A stretch of 64,000 nucleotides of DNA from Burkholderia sp. Bp9142. GTDB taxonomy: Bacteria; Pseudomonadota; Gammaproteobacteria; Burkholderiales; Burkholderiaceae. The stretch is taken from NCBI RefSeq assembly GCF_003853415.1, contig NZ_QTPP01000014.1, forward strand, positions 62,001 through 126,000. Direction: 5' to 3'. The stretch's first letter is position 1, and each line of letters begins with the position of its first letter. Made by a program: the position numbers and the translations under genes. Below, in pieces: positions 1 through 8,846 of the stretch. A model generated the notes under the pieces. That model did not search any database. It saw nothing but the letters and a program-made list of their open reading frames with translations, and was not told the origin of the DNA.

Positions 1-301
1 CGTCGGCGCTGGTGCTGCTGGCCGCGTTCTCGCTGATGTAGCGGTTGTACAGCTCGGTGCTGTTCATGTCGTTGTACTCGACCTTCACGCCGTACAGGCT
101 TTCGAAGTCCTTGATCAGCGGGCGCACGAGGCCCGTGTCGGTCGTCGAGTAGACGATCAGCTTGCCTTCCTTCTTCGCGGCGTCGACGACACCCTGGTAG
201 TTACCCGGATATCCGGCCGGAACCTGCGCGACGGCGCCGGCGGCGGCGGTGCCCAGGACGATCGCCAGCGCGGCGGCGAGCTGCTTCGGTGCAAACGGCA
301 T
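1..301 (-). CDS. ABC transporter extracellular solute-binding protein (N-terminal part, cut by window edge)
   Basis: The first 100 residues of a periplasmic binding protein are present; the rest lies beyond the left edge. Residues 1-25 form a Sec signal peptide ending near AGAVAQ. They are followed by the phrase KLIVYSTTDTGLVRPLIKDF, typical of family 1 (iron/thiamine/polyamine type) binding proteins. The start at 301 has a strong GGAGGAAG ribosome site. The gene is divergent from a TctD/TctE-like two-component pair across 125 bp. Such sensors commonly control the adjacent binding-protein-dependent uptake system, so this protein may be the target and perhaps part of the signal route. The substrate cannot be told from this fragment. 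Confidence 0.85.
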   Translation of the reverse strand, partial: MPFAPKQLAAALAIVLGTAAAGAVAQVPAGYPGNYQGVVDAAKKEGKLIVYSTTDTGLVRPLIKDFESLYGVKVEYNDMNSTELYNRYISENAASSTSAD

Positions 302-360
302 GTCTTCCTCCAGTGATGCGTGTGTGTTGTTCGAGTGATGCGGATGTTAGTTGCGAGGCA

Positions 361-377
361 CTTTCAGCCTGCTTTCA
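361..377. promoter_or_regulatory. Candidate direct-repeat site for the adjacent response regulator
   Basis: CTTTCA occurs at 361-366 and again at 372-377, one helical turn (11 bp) apart. It lies in the 125-bp gap between the binding-protein gene and the OmpR-type regulator. OmpR/PhoB-family regulators bind head-to-tail half-sites with this spacing. The assignment to this regulator is inference. Confidence 0.35.
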
Positions 378-426
378 TTTCGGTTCACAATAGCGTTCTT
401 TGTGTCATGGATTTCCCGAGGTCCCC

Positions 427-1101
427 ATGCGTGTGCTGCTCGTCGAAGACAATCCGAACCTGGCCCAGTCGTTGAGCGACGCGCTGAGCGCCGCGCGCTT
501 CGCGGTCGATCACATGGCGGACGGGGAGGCGGCGGATCACGTGCTGCGCACGCAGGACTACGCGTTGGTGATCCTCGATCTCGGGCTGCCGAAGCTCGAC
601 GGGCTCGAGGTGCTGCGGCGGCTGCGCGCGCGCCGCAATCCGGTGCCGGTGCTGATCCTCACCGCGCACGGCTCGGTCGAGGACCGCGTGAAGGGGCTCG
701 ATCTCGGCGCCGACGATTATCTGGCGAAGCCGTTCGAGCTGACCGAGCTGGAGGCGCGCGCCCGCGCGCTGATCCGGCGCAGCCTCGGCCACGAGCATTC
801 GCGGGTCGCATGCGGGCCGCTTTCGTATGACAGTGTCGACCGCAGCTTTCACCTCGCGGGCGAACCGCTGCCGCTCACGCCGCGCGAGCGTTCGGTGCTC
901 GAAGTGCTGATCCTGCGCAACGGCCGCGCGATCAACAAGGAGACGCTGTCGGAGAAGATCTTCGGGATCGACGAGTCGGTCAACGCGGATGCGATCGAGA
1001 TCTACGTGTACCGGCTGCGCAAGAAGCTCGAGAACACCGGCGTCGCGATCGTCACGCTGCGCGGGCTCGGGTATCTGCTCGAAGCGAAGGCGGCCGGATG
1101 A
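427..1101 (+). CDS. OmpR/PhoB-family response regulator (TctD-like)
   Basis: This 224-residue regulator has an N-terminal receiver domain with acidic pocket E7/D8, phosphorylatable D51 in VILDLGLP and the conserved lysine in YLAKPFE. A C-terminal winged helix (roughly residues 125-220) ends in TLRGLGYLLE, typical of the family. The start at 427 is chosen because MRVLLVEDN is the usual family beginning; an upstream in-frame ATG at 400 would add nine unconserved residues. The stop overlaps the histidine kinase start by ATGA, so the two are translationally coupled. It probably activates the divergent binding-protein transport gene in response to the kinase. Confidence 0.92.
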   Translation: MRVLLVEDNPNLAQSLSDALSAARFAVDHMADGEAADHVLRTQDYALVILDLGLPKLDGLEVLRRLRARRNPVPVLILTAHGSVEDRVKGLDLGADDYLAKPFELTELEARARALIRRSLGHEHSRVACGPLSYDSVDRSFHLAGEPLPLTPRERSVLEVLILRNGRAINKETLSEKIFGIDESVNADAIEIYVYRLRKKLENTGVAIVTLRGLGYLLEAKAAG

Positions 1102-2573
1102 GCCACCCCCGCGCCGACCTTCGTTCGCGGCCCCCCGAGGGGGCGCATGCCCATCTCGGGGCGGCCCGGCGGAGGGCATGGCACCGCCCGAACCTGCGCA
1201 CGCAGGTCGCGCTGTGGCTGCTGCTGCCGCTGCTTGGGCTGCTCGCGCTCGACTCGTGGCTGACGTACCAGCGCGCGATGAGCGCCGCGCACGTCGCGTT
1301 CGACCGCACGCTGTCGTCGTCGCTGAAGTCGATCCGCGAAGGCGTGCGCCTCAACAAGGGCGAGATCGAGGTCGACCTGCCGTATCTCGCGCTCGAGATG
1401 TTCGAGTCGGGCGACGGCGGCAAGATCTACTACCTGATCCGCGAGGACAACGGCCACACGATCACCGGCTATCCGGACCTGCCGCTGCCGCAGGGTGACG
1501 GTGCGCTGTTCGTCACGCGCTACTACGACGTCGTCTATCGCGGCGATCAGTTGCGCATGGCCGCGCTGCGCGTGCCGGTGCACGACGTGCCGACCGCGCA
1601 GACGCGCATCGTATGGGTGATGGTCGGCGAGACGATCGAGGCGCGCCACGCGCTCGCGCGCGAGATCCTGGTGGGCTCGCTGCTGCAGGAAGGGCTGCTC
1701 GTCGTGCTCGCGCTCGGGATCGTGTGGCTCGGCGTCGGGCGCGGGCTGCGGCCGCTGAACCGGCTGTCGGCGACGGTCGCCGCGCGCAGCGACGGCGACC
1801 CGACGCCGCTCGGCACCGGCGGCATGCCGAGCGAGCTCGCGCCGCTCGTCGACTCGATCAACCAGTACATCGGCCGCACGCAGCGGATGCAGGTCGCGCG
1901 GCGGCGCTTCTTCGCGGATGCGGCCCATCAGCTGAAAACGCCGCTCGCGGCCGTGCAGGCCGGCGTCGAGCTCGCGCTGCGGCCGGACGAGCAGCCGCGC
2001 GTGAACGTGCATCTGCGGCGTGTGAACGGCGCGGTGCGGCAGGCGGCGAAGATCGTCCAGCAACTGCTGTCGCTGTCGCGGCTCGATTCGGACAGCGGCC
2101 ATGCGATTGCGCACCAGCCGGTCGCGCTGCAGCGGCTCGCGCGCAGCGTGACGCTCGACTGGTCGCCCGTCGCGCGCGCGCGCGACATCGACCTGGGTTT
2201 CGAGCACGAGGCCGATGTCGACGTGCTCGGGCAGCCGGACCTGCTCGGCGAAATGATCGGAAACCTGATCGACAACGCGATCCGTTACTCGGGCGACCGC
2301 GCGGTGATCACGGTGCGCGTGTCGCGCGACGGCGACCATGCGCGGCTCGACGTGATCGACAACGGGCCGGGCATTCCGGCCGGCGAGCGCGACGCGGTGT
2401 TCGAGCGCTTTCATCGCGGCAGCAAGACGCAGACGGTCGAAGGCACGGGGCTCGGGCTGTCGATCGTGCGGGAGATCGCGCGCGTGCATCAGGGCAGCGT
2501 GACGCTGGACGATGCGACGGGCGGCGGATTGATCGTGACGGTGATGCTGCCGGCGGTTCAGGCAGCGCGGTAG
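1098..2573 (+). CDS. Sensor histidine kinase (TctE-like)
   Basis: This 491-residue inner-membrane kinase partners the preceding regulator. Membrane segments lie near residues 36-53 and 195-213. Between them is a periplasmic 2CSK_N/TctE-type sensor region, then a HAMP-like linker and the H box ADAAHQLKTPLAAV with H277. The ATP-binding domain has N box NLIDNAIRYS and G boxes DNGPGIP and GTGLGLSI. TctE-type kinases sense small carboxylates or related solutes handled by the neighbouring transporter; the ligand here is unknown. The first 35 residues are odd, rich in R, P and A, because the DNA there contains a strong palindrome (see 1133-1161). Confidence 0.92.
   Translation: MSHPRADLRSRPPEGAHAHLGAARRRAWHRPNLRTQVALWLLLPLLGLLALDSWLTYQRAMSAAHVAFDRTLSSSLKSIREGVRLNKGEIEVDLPYLALEMFESGDGGKIYYLIREDNGHTITGYPDLPLPQGDGALFVTRYYDVVYRGDQLRMAALRVPVHDVPTAQTRIVWVMVGETIEARHALAREILVGSLLQEGLLVVLALGIVWLGVGRGLRPLNRLSATVAARSDGDPTPLGTGGMPSELAPLVDSINQYIGRTQRMQVARRRFFADAAHQLKTPLAAVQAGVELALRPDEQPRVNVHLRRVNGAVRQAAKIVQQLLSLSRLDSDSGHAIAHQPVALQRLARSVTLDWSPVARARDIDLGFEHEADVDVLGQPDLLGEMIGNLIDNAIRYSGDRAVITVRVSRDGDHARLDVIDNGPGIPAGERDAVFERFHRGSKTQTVEGTGLGLSIVREIARVHQGSVTLDDATGGGLIVTVMLPAVQAAR
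1133..1161. repeat. Hairpin-forming palindrome inside the 5' end of the kinase gene
   Basis: CCCCGAG (1133-1139) pairs with CTCGGGG (1155-1161) and GGGC (1141-1144) pairs with GCCC (1149-1152) around the loop GCAT. The element starts 35 bp after the kinase start codon and encodes part of the atypical N-terminus. It resembles the extragenic palindromes common in Burkholderiales, here lying within a reading frame. Confidence 0.5.
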
Positions 2574-2653
2574 ACGGGCCGCCGCGATCGGCGCAGCCGC
2601 GGCGGCGGGTGGCGACGCAAGCGACGCGCCGCCCGCCGCTTCGGTGAGCCGGG

Positions 2654-3520
2654 TCAGTCGCCGAACCCGATCTCCGCTTCGACCGACTGCCCGACCTCGA
2701 GCCACGCGCCCGCGCCTTCGACGACGATCGCGTTGATGCCGAACGTCAGCGCATTGTCGTAGTTCGGGTTCGCGCGATAGGTCTGCATCGTGTCGGTCGG
2801 CTCGTGCGGCCAGTCCGGGTTCGGCGCGCCCGTCACCTGGTCGATCGTCGGCATCGGGCAGCGCGTGCACAGCTTCACGAGCCGCAGCCGCACGGGCGTC
2901 TCGCCGTCGGCGTCGAGATGCTCGAGGAAATCCTCTTCATACGCGTCGAGATCCGACACGACGATGTTCGGGCGGAAGCGGTTCATCGGGATCGCCGGCA
3001 CGCCTTTCGCGACGAGCTTCGCGTTCAGGTCGTCGAGCGACGACTGGCCGATCACGAGCAGCGGATAGCCGTCCGCGAACTGCGTGTGCGTATCGATGTC
3101 GCCGGTCCATTTGCGGTTGCAGCCGCGGCGTGCGTCGGCGCCGAAGCGCGCGAGCTTCAACGGCGTGCCGAGGAATTCGGTGAGCCACGCGGCGGTTTCG
3201 GCGCCCGTGTCGATCGCGTCGACGGTGTCGCGCCAGACGGTCGCGGCCACCTTCGGCGTGGCGGGTGTCGCGTCGCCGTCGAGCGGCGTGCGGAGCTCGG
3301 CCATGCCCGGCGCGTTCAGCACGAGCGCATCGCTGTCGAGCGCGGTGCGGATCAGCGCGAGGCGCGGGTGCGTGCGCTGCGTGATCATCATCCCGTCCGG
3401 GGTGGTGATCAGCCAGTGGCGATCGTATGCGAGGCCCGTTTCGAGCAGCTGCGCGCGTGACAGCGCGATGCCGGCGCAGGATTTGATCGGGTAGACGAAG
3501 AGTTCGGAGATGGCTGGCAT
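2654..3520 (-). CDS. MOSC domain-containing protein (YcbX-like)
   Basis: This 288-residue cytoplasmic protein starts with MPAISELFVYPIKSCAGI, the signature of the MOSC N-terminal beta-barrel. The MOSC domain itself follows from about residue 110, with NRFRPNIVV and the cysteine motif KLCTRCPMPTID. YcbX-type MOSC proteins use molybdenum cofactor to reduce N-hydroxylated compounds. The family is also linked to sulfur transfer, which fits the sulfur-compound genes upstream. It lies 92 bp downstream of a sulfonate-type binding protein gene in the same direction and could be the last gene of that operon. Start chosen at the first conserved methionine. Confidence 0.88.
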   Translation of the reverse strand: MPAISELFVYPIKSCAGIALSRAQLLETGLAYDRHWLITTPDGMMITQRTHPRLALIRTALDSDALVLNAPGMAELRTPLDGDATPATPKVAATVWRDTVDAIDTGAETAAWLTEFLGTPLKLARFGADARRGCNRKWTGDIDTHTQFADGYPLLVIGQSSLDDLNAKLVAKGVPAIPMNRFRPNIVVSDLDAYEEDFLEHLDADGETPVRLRLVKLCTRCPMPTIDQVTGAPNPDWPHEPTDTMQTYRANPNYDNALTFGINAIVVEGAGAWLEVGQSVEAEIGFGD

Positions 3521-3612
3521 GACGCTGGCTGACAAAGGCGGGATGGTCGAATCGCGATTGTGCCAGATCGGGCGAAAGCCGTTTGGGCGGTTGCATGCCG
3601 CCGCGCGGCCGC

Positions 3613-4566
3613 TCACGCCAACGGAAAGCCGAGGTCGAAGGTCGTGCGCACGTCGAGCGGCTGGCGCAGCAGCCCGGCCTTCAGGTAGAAGTCGGCCGTG
3701 CGCTGCTGCCCGGCGATCACCGTCGCGTCGATCGGCAGCCAGCGCGTGTTGCGGCGCTCGAACTGCAGCTTCGCGGCCGCCGGCGGGATGCCGATGATGC
3801 GCGCGAGCGCCGCGGAATACGCGTCGACGTGCCGGTACGACCAGACCTGCGCGCGCACGACGCGTTGCAGGAAGTCGCGCAGCACGTCGTGCTTCGATGC
3901 GATCGCCGCGTCGGTCGCCGCGACGTAGCTGAGGCCCGACCACAGGCCGCGGCCGTTGACGAGCACGCGCGCGCGGCCGCTCGTCTCGGCGAGCGCGGTG
4001 TAGGGTTCCCACGTCGCCCACGCGTCGATCGAACCGGTTGCAAGTGCAAGCATCGTGTCGGCCGGCGGCAGGAAGCGGAACGACACGGCGTCGGGCGGCA
4101 GGCCGGCCGCGTCGAGCGCCTTCAGCGTGACGAAATGGCCGATCGAGCCGCGCGTGGTGCCGATGCGCTTGCCTTTCAGGTCGGCGGCGTCTTTCAGCGT
4201 CGCGTCGGGCCGCACGAGCAGCGCGGTGCCATATGGGTCGGAGCGATTCGCGCCGATCACCTTGATGCGGGCGCCCGACGCGAGCGCAAAGATCACCGGC
4301 GCGTCGCCGATCGGCCCGCAGTCGACGGCTGCCGCGTTCAGCGCTTCGGCGAGCGGCGCGGCGGCCGGGAATTCGGTCCACGCGATGTCGTACGCGAGGC
4401 CGTTCAGTTCGCCCGCCGCTTCGAGCAGCGCGCGCAGCCCGCCTTTCTGGTCGCCGGCACGCAGCAGCGGTCGCGCGCCCGATTGCGCATGAAGCGCGGC
4501 CGGCGCGGTTGCGGCGGCGGCGAGGGCGGTTGCTTGCGCGAGGAAGTGGCGTCGGGTCGGATTCAT
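3613..4566 (-). CDS. ABC transporter substrate-binding protein, aliphatic sulfonate/nitrate/taurine type (SsuA-like)
   Basis: This 317-residue periplasmic protein begins MNPTRRHFLAQATALAAAA, a twin-arginine-type signal with cleavage expected near residue 28. The mature part has the family features LRAGDQKGGLRALLEAAG, DCGPIGDAPVIFA and a KGKRIGTTRGSIGHF hinge. SsuA-like proteins deliver sulfonates to an SsuBC-type importer. This is the second binding protein of the same leftward operon; the other is at 7777-8811. The operon may therefore handle two related substrates. A cytochrome c gene separates this protein from the ATPase and permease. Substrate not determined. Confidence 0.9.
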   Translation of the reverse strand: MNPTRRHFLAQATALAAAATAPAALHAQSGARPLLRAGDQKGGLRALLEAAGELNGLAYDIAWTEFPAAAPLAEALNAAAVDCGPIGDAPVIFALASGARIKVIGANRSDPYGTALLVRPDATLKDAADLKGKRIGTTRGSIGHFVTLKALDAAGLPPDAVSFRFLPPADTMLALATGSIDAWATWEPYTALAETSGRARVLVNGRGLWSGLSYVAATDAAIASKHDVLRDFLQRVVRAQVWSYRHVDAYSAALARIIGIPPAAAKLQFERRNTRWLPIDATVIAGQQRTADFYLKAGLLRQPLDVRTTFDLGFPLA

Positions 4567-4615
4567 CGTGAGTTCGGTCGAGCGGGGAAACGGTTCAGGG
4601 ATTCAGTTCGGGGAT

Positions 4616-5797
4616 TCAGTGCGGGAGCCCGGCCTGCACGTCGCGCACGGGTTCGGCGTCCACGCGCAGCAGCAGCGCGGTCAGCGGATCGACGCTCGCG
4701 GCGGCCGCCGGTGGTCGCGCGGCGGCATCGGAGCGGCACAGCAGGTCGGATGCCGACCAGCCTGCACTGCCCGGCAACGCACGCGCCCGCAGCCAGCCGT
4801 GCCGGTCGGCGAGCAGTTGCGTGCCGCCGAACGCATCGGGCGGCACGCCCGCGATCGTCGCGAACGCCTGCCATGCATCGGGTGTCGCTGCGACGCAGTT
4901 CGCGCGCACGCCGGTGGCAAGCGGCGCGGGCGTGTCGCCGGCAACGACCAGCAGCGTCTGCCAGCGCGGGTCTTCCTGCGGCACCGTGCCGCCCGGCGCG
5001 AGCGCGACGACGTGCACGCGCTGGCCTTCGCGCCAGCGCTCCAGCGGTTGCGGCGCGGCGCTGCCGCAGCGCACGTCGAGCGCTGGCAGCGGGACGGGCA
5101 CGGGCCACGCCCCTTCCGCCTGCGCGCCGCTGCCGGCCGACAGCGCTTTCAGGTAGTCGAGCACGGCCCAGGTTTCGGCCGGGCCGAGCGTTGCGGCAAA
5201 GCCCGGCATCGATGCCGCGCCGCGTGCGTCGCGTGTACCGTGCCGCACGCGCCAGTACAGTTCGCCGTCGAGCCGCCGGGCGAGCAGCGCGCCCGCGAAG
5301 GTCGGCGGCCAGTGCGCGAGCGTTGCCGCGAGCGGTCCTTCGCCGCGGCCGTCCGCGCCGTGACAGGCCGCGCAATGCTGCGCATACAGGTGCGCACCGC
5401 GCATCACGTTCGCGACGGAAAACGGCGCGGGATTGCGCTGGAAACTGGTCGCCACCGCAGGCGTGAGCCACAGCGACACCGGCGGCCACGGCGCTAACCA
5501 CGCAAGCGCCAGCGCGGCGATTGCCGATGCCGCCCGCCACTTGCGCGACACGAGCGCGACGCAGCCGAGCGCTGCGGCGAGCGCGGTCGCCGCGCCGGCG
5601 AACGCGAGCTGGCGCGTGAGCCCCGCGTCGATGCGCAGCGTGTCGAGCGCGATCCGGTGCGCCCAGGGCCACGCGGCCTGTCCGTCGGCATCGCCGGTCA
5701 GGCCGGCCGCATGCAGCACGCGCGCCAACGCGATCTGCGCGCGATACAGCAGTTGCAGGAACAGGAGCGCCCAGTCGGCGAACGGCGGTGCATTCAT
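4616..5797 (-). CDS. Membrane-anchored c-type cytochrome, one heme
   Basis: This 393-residue protein has hydrophobic stretches near residues 9-25, 66-83 and 90-110. A mono-heme cytochrome c domain follows, with the binding motif CAACH (C142, C145, H146) and probable Met ligand M197 in SMPGF. The remaining 170 residues are probably periplasmic and match no family I can name. It lies inside a sulfonate-type ABC operon, 49 bp upstream of one binding protein gene and about 50 bp downstream of the ATPase gene. A cytochrome is not part of any Ssu or Tau system I know. It may accept electrons from oxidation of a sulfur compound; this is inference. Confidence 0.82.
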   Translation of the reverse strand: MNAPPFADWALLFLQLLYRAQIALARVLHAAGLTGDADGQAAWPWAHRIALDTLRIDAGLTRQLAFAGAATALAAALGCVALVSRKWRAASAIAALALAWLAPWPPVSLWLTPAVATSFQRNPAPFSVANVMRGAHLYAQHCAACHGADGRGEGPLAATLAHWPPTFAGALLARRLDGELYWRVRHGTRDARGAASMPGFAATLGPAETWAVLDYLKALSAGSGAQAEGAWPVPVPLPALDVRCGSAAPQPLERWREGQRVHVVALAPGGTVPQEDPRWQTLLVVAGDTPAPLATGVRANCVAATPDAWQAFATIAGVPPDAFGGTQLLADRHGWLRARALPGSAGWSASDLLCRSDAAARPPAAAASVDPLTALLLRVDAEPVRDVQAGLPH

Positions 5798-5847
5798 CGG
5801 TGCGGCCTTTGCCGCGCACCGGCAATCCTGTGAACGACACCGCGCAT

Positions 5848-6672
5848 CTACCAGCTCGCATCGAGTCCGAGATGCCGCAGCGCTTCATGGCGCAGCGCGG
5901 CGAGACGCGGGTCGCCGCGATGGCGCGGATAGGGCAGGTCGACGCGCAGTTCCGCGACGATGCGTGCGGGACGCGGCCCGAACACGATCACGCGCTGCGC
6001 GAGAAACAGCGCTTCCTCGACGTCGTGCGTGACGAGCAGCGCGGAGAACGCGTCGCGTTGCCACAGCGCGGTCAGCTCGGCCTGCATCGTCAACCGCGTC
6101 AGCGAATCGAGCTTGCCGAGCGGCTCGTCGAGGATCAGGAGGCGCGGATCGTTGACGAGCGCGCGGGCGAGTGCGACGCGCTGCGCCATCCCGCCCGACA
6201 GCTGATGTGGAAACACGTTCGAGAATTCCTGCAGCCCGACGCGCGCGAGCGCATCGTCGACACGATGCCGCGCGGTGCGCGCCACGCCGCGCGCTTCGAG
6301 TCCGAGCGCGACGTTCGCGCGCACGCGGCGCCACGGGTAGAGCGTCGGATCCTGGAACACGACGATGCGCGACGGATCGGGCCGTTCGATCGGCGCGCCG
6401 TCCTGCGCGATCGTGCCTTGCCGCGCGGCGTCGAGGCCCGCGACGAGCCGCAGCAGCGTCGATTTCCCGCAGCCGCTCGGGCCGAGCAGCGCGACGAATT
6501 CGCCGGCCGCGACCGACAGCGTGACGTCGTCGAGCACCGGCAGCGGGCCGCCGGGGCCGTCGAACGCGTGGCTTACGCGGCGGATGTCGATGCGCGCGCC
6601 GCGCGGCGCCGTGGCACTGGACGTGCCGGGCGGGGTGGCAACGGACGGTTCGAGAACGGCGGCGCTTACCAT
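5848..6672 (-). CDS. ABC transporter ATP-binding protein, SsuB/TauB-like
   Basis: This 274-residue ATPase has Walker A GPSGCGKST, Q-loop VFQDPTLYPW, signature LSGGMAQR, Walker B LLILDEPLGKLD and H-loop VTHDVEEAL. The wording of the motifs is typical of nitrate/sulfonate/taurine importers. The start at 6672 overlaps the end of the permease gene (ATGGTAA), so the two are translationally coupled. About 28 unconserved residues precede the nucleotide-binding core. It powers uptake through the permease encoded just upstream. Confidence 0.92.
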   Translation of the reverse strand: MVSAAVLEPSVATPPGTSSATAPRGARIDIRRVSHAFDGPGGPLPVLDDVTLSVAAGEFVALLGPSGCGKSTLLRLVAGLDAARQGTIAQDGAPIERPDPSRIVVFQDPTLYPWRRVRANVALGLEARGVARTARHRVDDALARVGLQEFSNVFPHQLSGGMAQRVALARALVNDPRLLILDEPLGKLDSLTRLTMQAELTALWQRDAFSALLVTHDVEEALFLAQRVIVFGPRPARIVAELRVDLPYPRHRGDPRLAALRHEALRHLGLDASW

Positions 6673-7772
6673 TTGACGGTTCCTTTCTGCCACGCGAGCA
6701 CACGGTCGCGCACCGCGAACAGCAGCGCGATCAGCCCGGAAAACAGCAGCGCCATCACGATCAGCGCCGCATACATGTTCACGTACGATGCCCAGCCCTG
6801 CGCCCAGCTCAGGTACCAGCCGAGCCCCGACTTGACGCCCATCATCTCGGCGACGACGAGCACCGTGAACGACGCGCTCAGCCCCATGAAGATGCCGACG
6901 AACACATGCGGCAGCGCGGCCGGAATGGCGACGCGCAGCACGAGGAAGCGCGCGTTCGCGCCGAGCGTGCGCGCGACGTCGTAGTACTGCCGGTTCACGC
7001 TCGCGACGCCCGACCACGTCAGCACCGCGACCGGGAAGCCGGTCGACAGCGCGATCAGGAACGCCGCCGCCGAATAGCTGGTCGGAAAGAAGTAGAACGT
7101 GAGCGGCAGCAGCGCGGTGGCCGGCACGGGGCCGAGCACGCGCAGCACCGGATGCACCCAGTAGCCGATGCGGCGCGACCAGCCGATCGATACGCCGACC
7201 GCGAACCCGACCGCGACGCCGTAGGCAAACCCGAGCGAAAGCAGCTTCAGCGTATTGCCGGCGCTGCCGGCGAGGCGCGGCCAGTCGTCGACGTAGACCT
7301 CGATCAGCGCCTGCGGCGGCGCGAAGAACGGCGTCGGCAGCCAGCCGGTCTTCGCGGTGACGATTTCCCATGCGGCGAGCACGAGCGGCAGCGCGACGAG
7401 CCACGGCCCGGCCGGGCGCACGCGGGCGAGCCGGGCGCGCGTGGCCGGCACGCGATGGCCGAGCGTCGCGGCGATCAGCAGCAGCGCGGCGATGACCCAC
7501 GCGGCGGTGCCGAACGTGTCGGTGTACGCCCAGTCGGTGAAGCCGACGACGCGGTTCGGCCACAGGTCGGTCACCGCACCGAGCGCGGCCCACGCAAGCG
7601 CTGCAACGACGCCGGTCGGCCAGGTACGCGCACGGCGTGCTTCGGCCGCGCGCGTTGCATCGCAGGCCGTGCAGGCAGCGCGGGACGCAGCGATCGCGGG
7701 AGCCGTCGCGATGACGGCACCGCCCGGCGCCGATGCGGTGCGCGCAGCGGGCGTGTGTTCGATCGTCGACAT
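6666..7772 (-). CDS. ABC transporter permease, SsuC/TauC-like
   Basis: This 368-residue inner-membrane permease has about eight hydrophobic segments. The typical binding-protein-dependent core occupies the C-terminal 220 residues, from TLKLLSLGFAYGVAVGFAVG onward. The N-terminal 100 residues carry two extra hydrophobic segments, making it longer than the usual 250-residue SsuC. The start at 7772 lies 4 bp after the upstream stop; a methionine at 7796 would overlap that gene by 20 bp. Together with the ATPase it forms the importer fed by the two binding proteins of the operon. Confidence 0.9.
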   Translation of the reverse strand: MSTIEHTPAARTASAPGGAVIATAPAIAASRAACTACDATRAAEARRARTWPTGVVAALAWAALGAVTDLWPNRVVGFTDWAYTDTFGTAAWVIAALLLIAATLGHRVPATRARLARVRPAGPWLVALPLVLAAWEIVTAKTGWLPTPFFAPPQALIEVYVDDWPRLAGSAGNTLKLLSLGFAYGVAVGFAVGVSIGWSRRIGYWVHPVLRVLGPVPATALLPLTFYFFPTSYSAAAFLIALSTGFPVAVLTWSGVASVNRQYYDVARTLGANARFLVLRVAIPAALPHVFVGIFMGLSASFTVLVVAEMMGVKSGLGWYLSWAQGWASYVNMYAALIVMALLFSGLIALLFAVRDRVLAWQKGTVKW

Positions 7773-7776
7773 CGCG

Positions 7777-8811
7777 TCACCCCAGCACGTTCGCATAGAC
7801 CTGCTGCGCGAAGCGCTGCGGGTCGGTGCTCTTCTTCAGCACGCTGATCCGGCGGAAATCGTCCGCATAGAACGCGATTTCCTGCTGCAGGTCGACGTTG
7901 GTCGGGTGATGCGTGTAGGTCAGCGTCGCGTACAGCTTGCGCAGGTCTTCCGGGTTGATCTTCGGCGAATACTTCGCGAACGCCTTCGCGGCTTCGTTCG
8001 GGTTGTCGTGCGTGTACTCGGTGGCCTGCACGATCGAGCGCGCGAGCGCGGCGGCCGCCGGCCGGTCGTTGCGCACGAGGTCGCCGCGCGCGCCGATCAC
8101 GCAGCACACCTTGCGCGCGTATTCGCCGGACAGGTTCGTCGCGAGTTCGGTATACGCGCCGTTGCTGCGCTTCTCGAGCAGGTAGAGGTTCGGGTCGCCG
8201 TCGGCGATCGCCTGGATCTCGCCCTTGTCGACCGCCACGCCGAGCAGGTCGGCCGGATACTGCCGCCACGTGATGTCGCGCTCGGGATCGATGCCGTTCT
8301 TCGCGAGCAGGATCGAGAAGAAGTGCTTGCCGGGCGCGGCGAGATCGCTGACGCCGACCGTCTTGCCCTTCAGCGCCTGCAGCGTCGTGACGCCGGCCGT
8401 CCTCGAGCCGAGCAGCCGCACGCAGCCGCCATGCGAGCTGCCGATGATCTTCACGTCGAAGCCGGCTTCGAGCGGCTTCAGCCAGCGGTGGATCATCCCG
8501 ACCGCCGCGTCGGCCTTGCCGGTCGCGATCGATTCGAGCAACTGGTCGGTCGACCCGCTGTAGTTGATCAGCTCGACCTTCAGCCCGTTCTTCTCGAAGA
8601 AGCCGTTCTCCTGCGCGACGACGATCGGCGTCAGGCAGAACGCATTCTGGTTCCACGCGAACGTGAGCTTCTTCAGCGGCGGCGCGGACCAGGCCTTGCG
8701 GCCGAGCGTGATCGCCGGTGCGGCGAGCGCGGCGGCGCCGGCCGCGCGCAGCAGCCGGCGGCGTGTGTCGTCAGGTGCGCCGGTCGGCGCGGGTGCGGTG
8801 GTATCGGTCAT
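7777..8811 (-). CDS. ABC transporter substrate-binding protein (NitT/TauT family)
   Basis: This 344-residue periplasmic protein begins with a twin-arginine-like signal (RRRLLRAAGAAALAAPAITL). Its mature part has KKLTFAWNQNAFCLTPIVVAQENG and IATGKADAAVGMIHRWLKP, usual for NitT/TauT binding proteins. Unusually it contains several cysteines, including a CC pair in ARKVCCVIGARG. It is probably the primary binding protein of this importer, being adjacent to the permease (4-bp gap). Ligand likely an organosulfur compound from context; not shown by sequence. Confidence 0.9.
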   Translation of the reverse strand: MTDTTAPAPTGAPDDTRRRLLRAAGAAALAAPAITLGRKAWSAPPLKKLTFAWNQNAFCLTPIVVAQENGFFEKNGLKVELINYSGSTDQLLESIATGKADAAVGMIHRWLKPLEAGFDVKIIGSSHGGCVRLLGSRTAGVTTLQALKGKTVGVSDLAAPGKHFFSILLAKNGIDPERDITWRQYPADLLGVAVDKGEIQAIADGDPNLYLLEKRSNGAYTELATNLSGEYARKVCCVIGARGDLVRNDRPAAAALARSIVQATEYTHDNPNEAAKAFAKYSPKINPEDLRKLYATLTYTHHPTNVDLQQEIAFYADDFRRISVLKKSTDPQRFAQQVYANVLG

Positions 8812-8846
8812 CGTGGGGTCTCCGGTTCCGGTGGTGCGGCAGGCGC

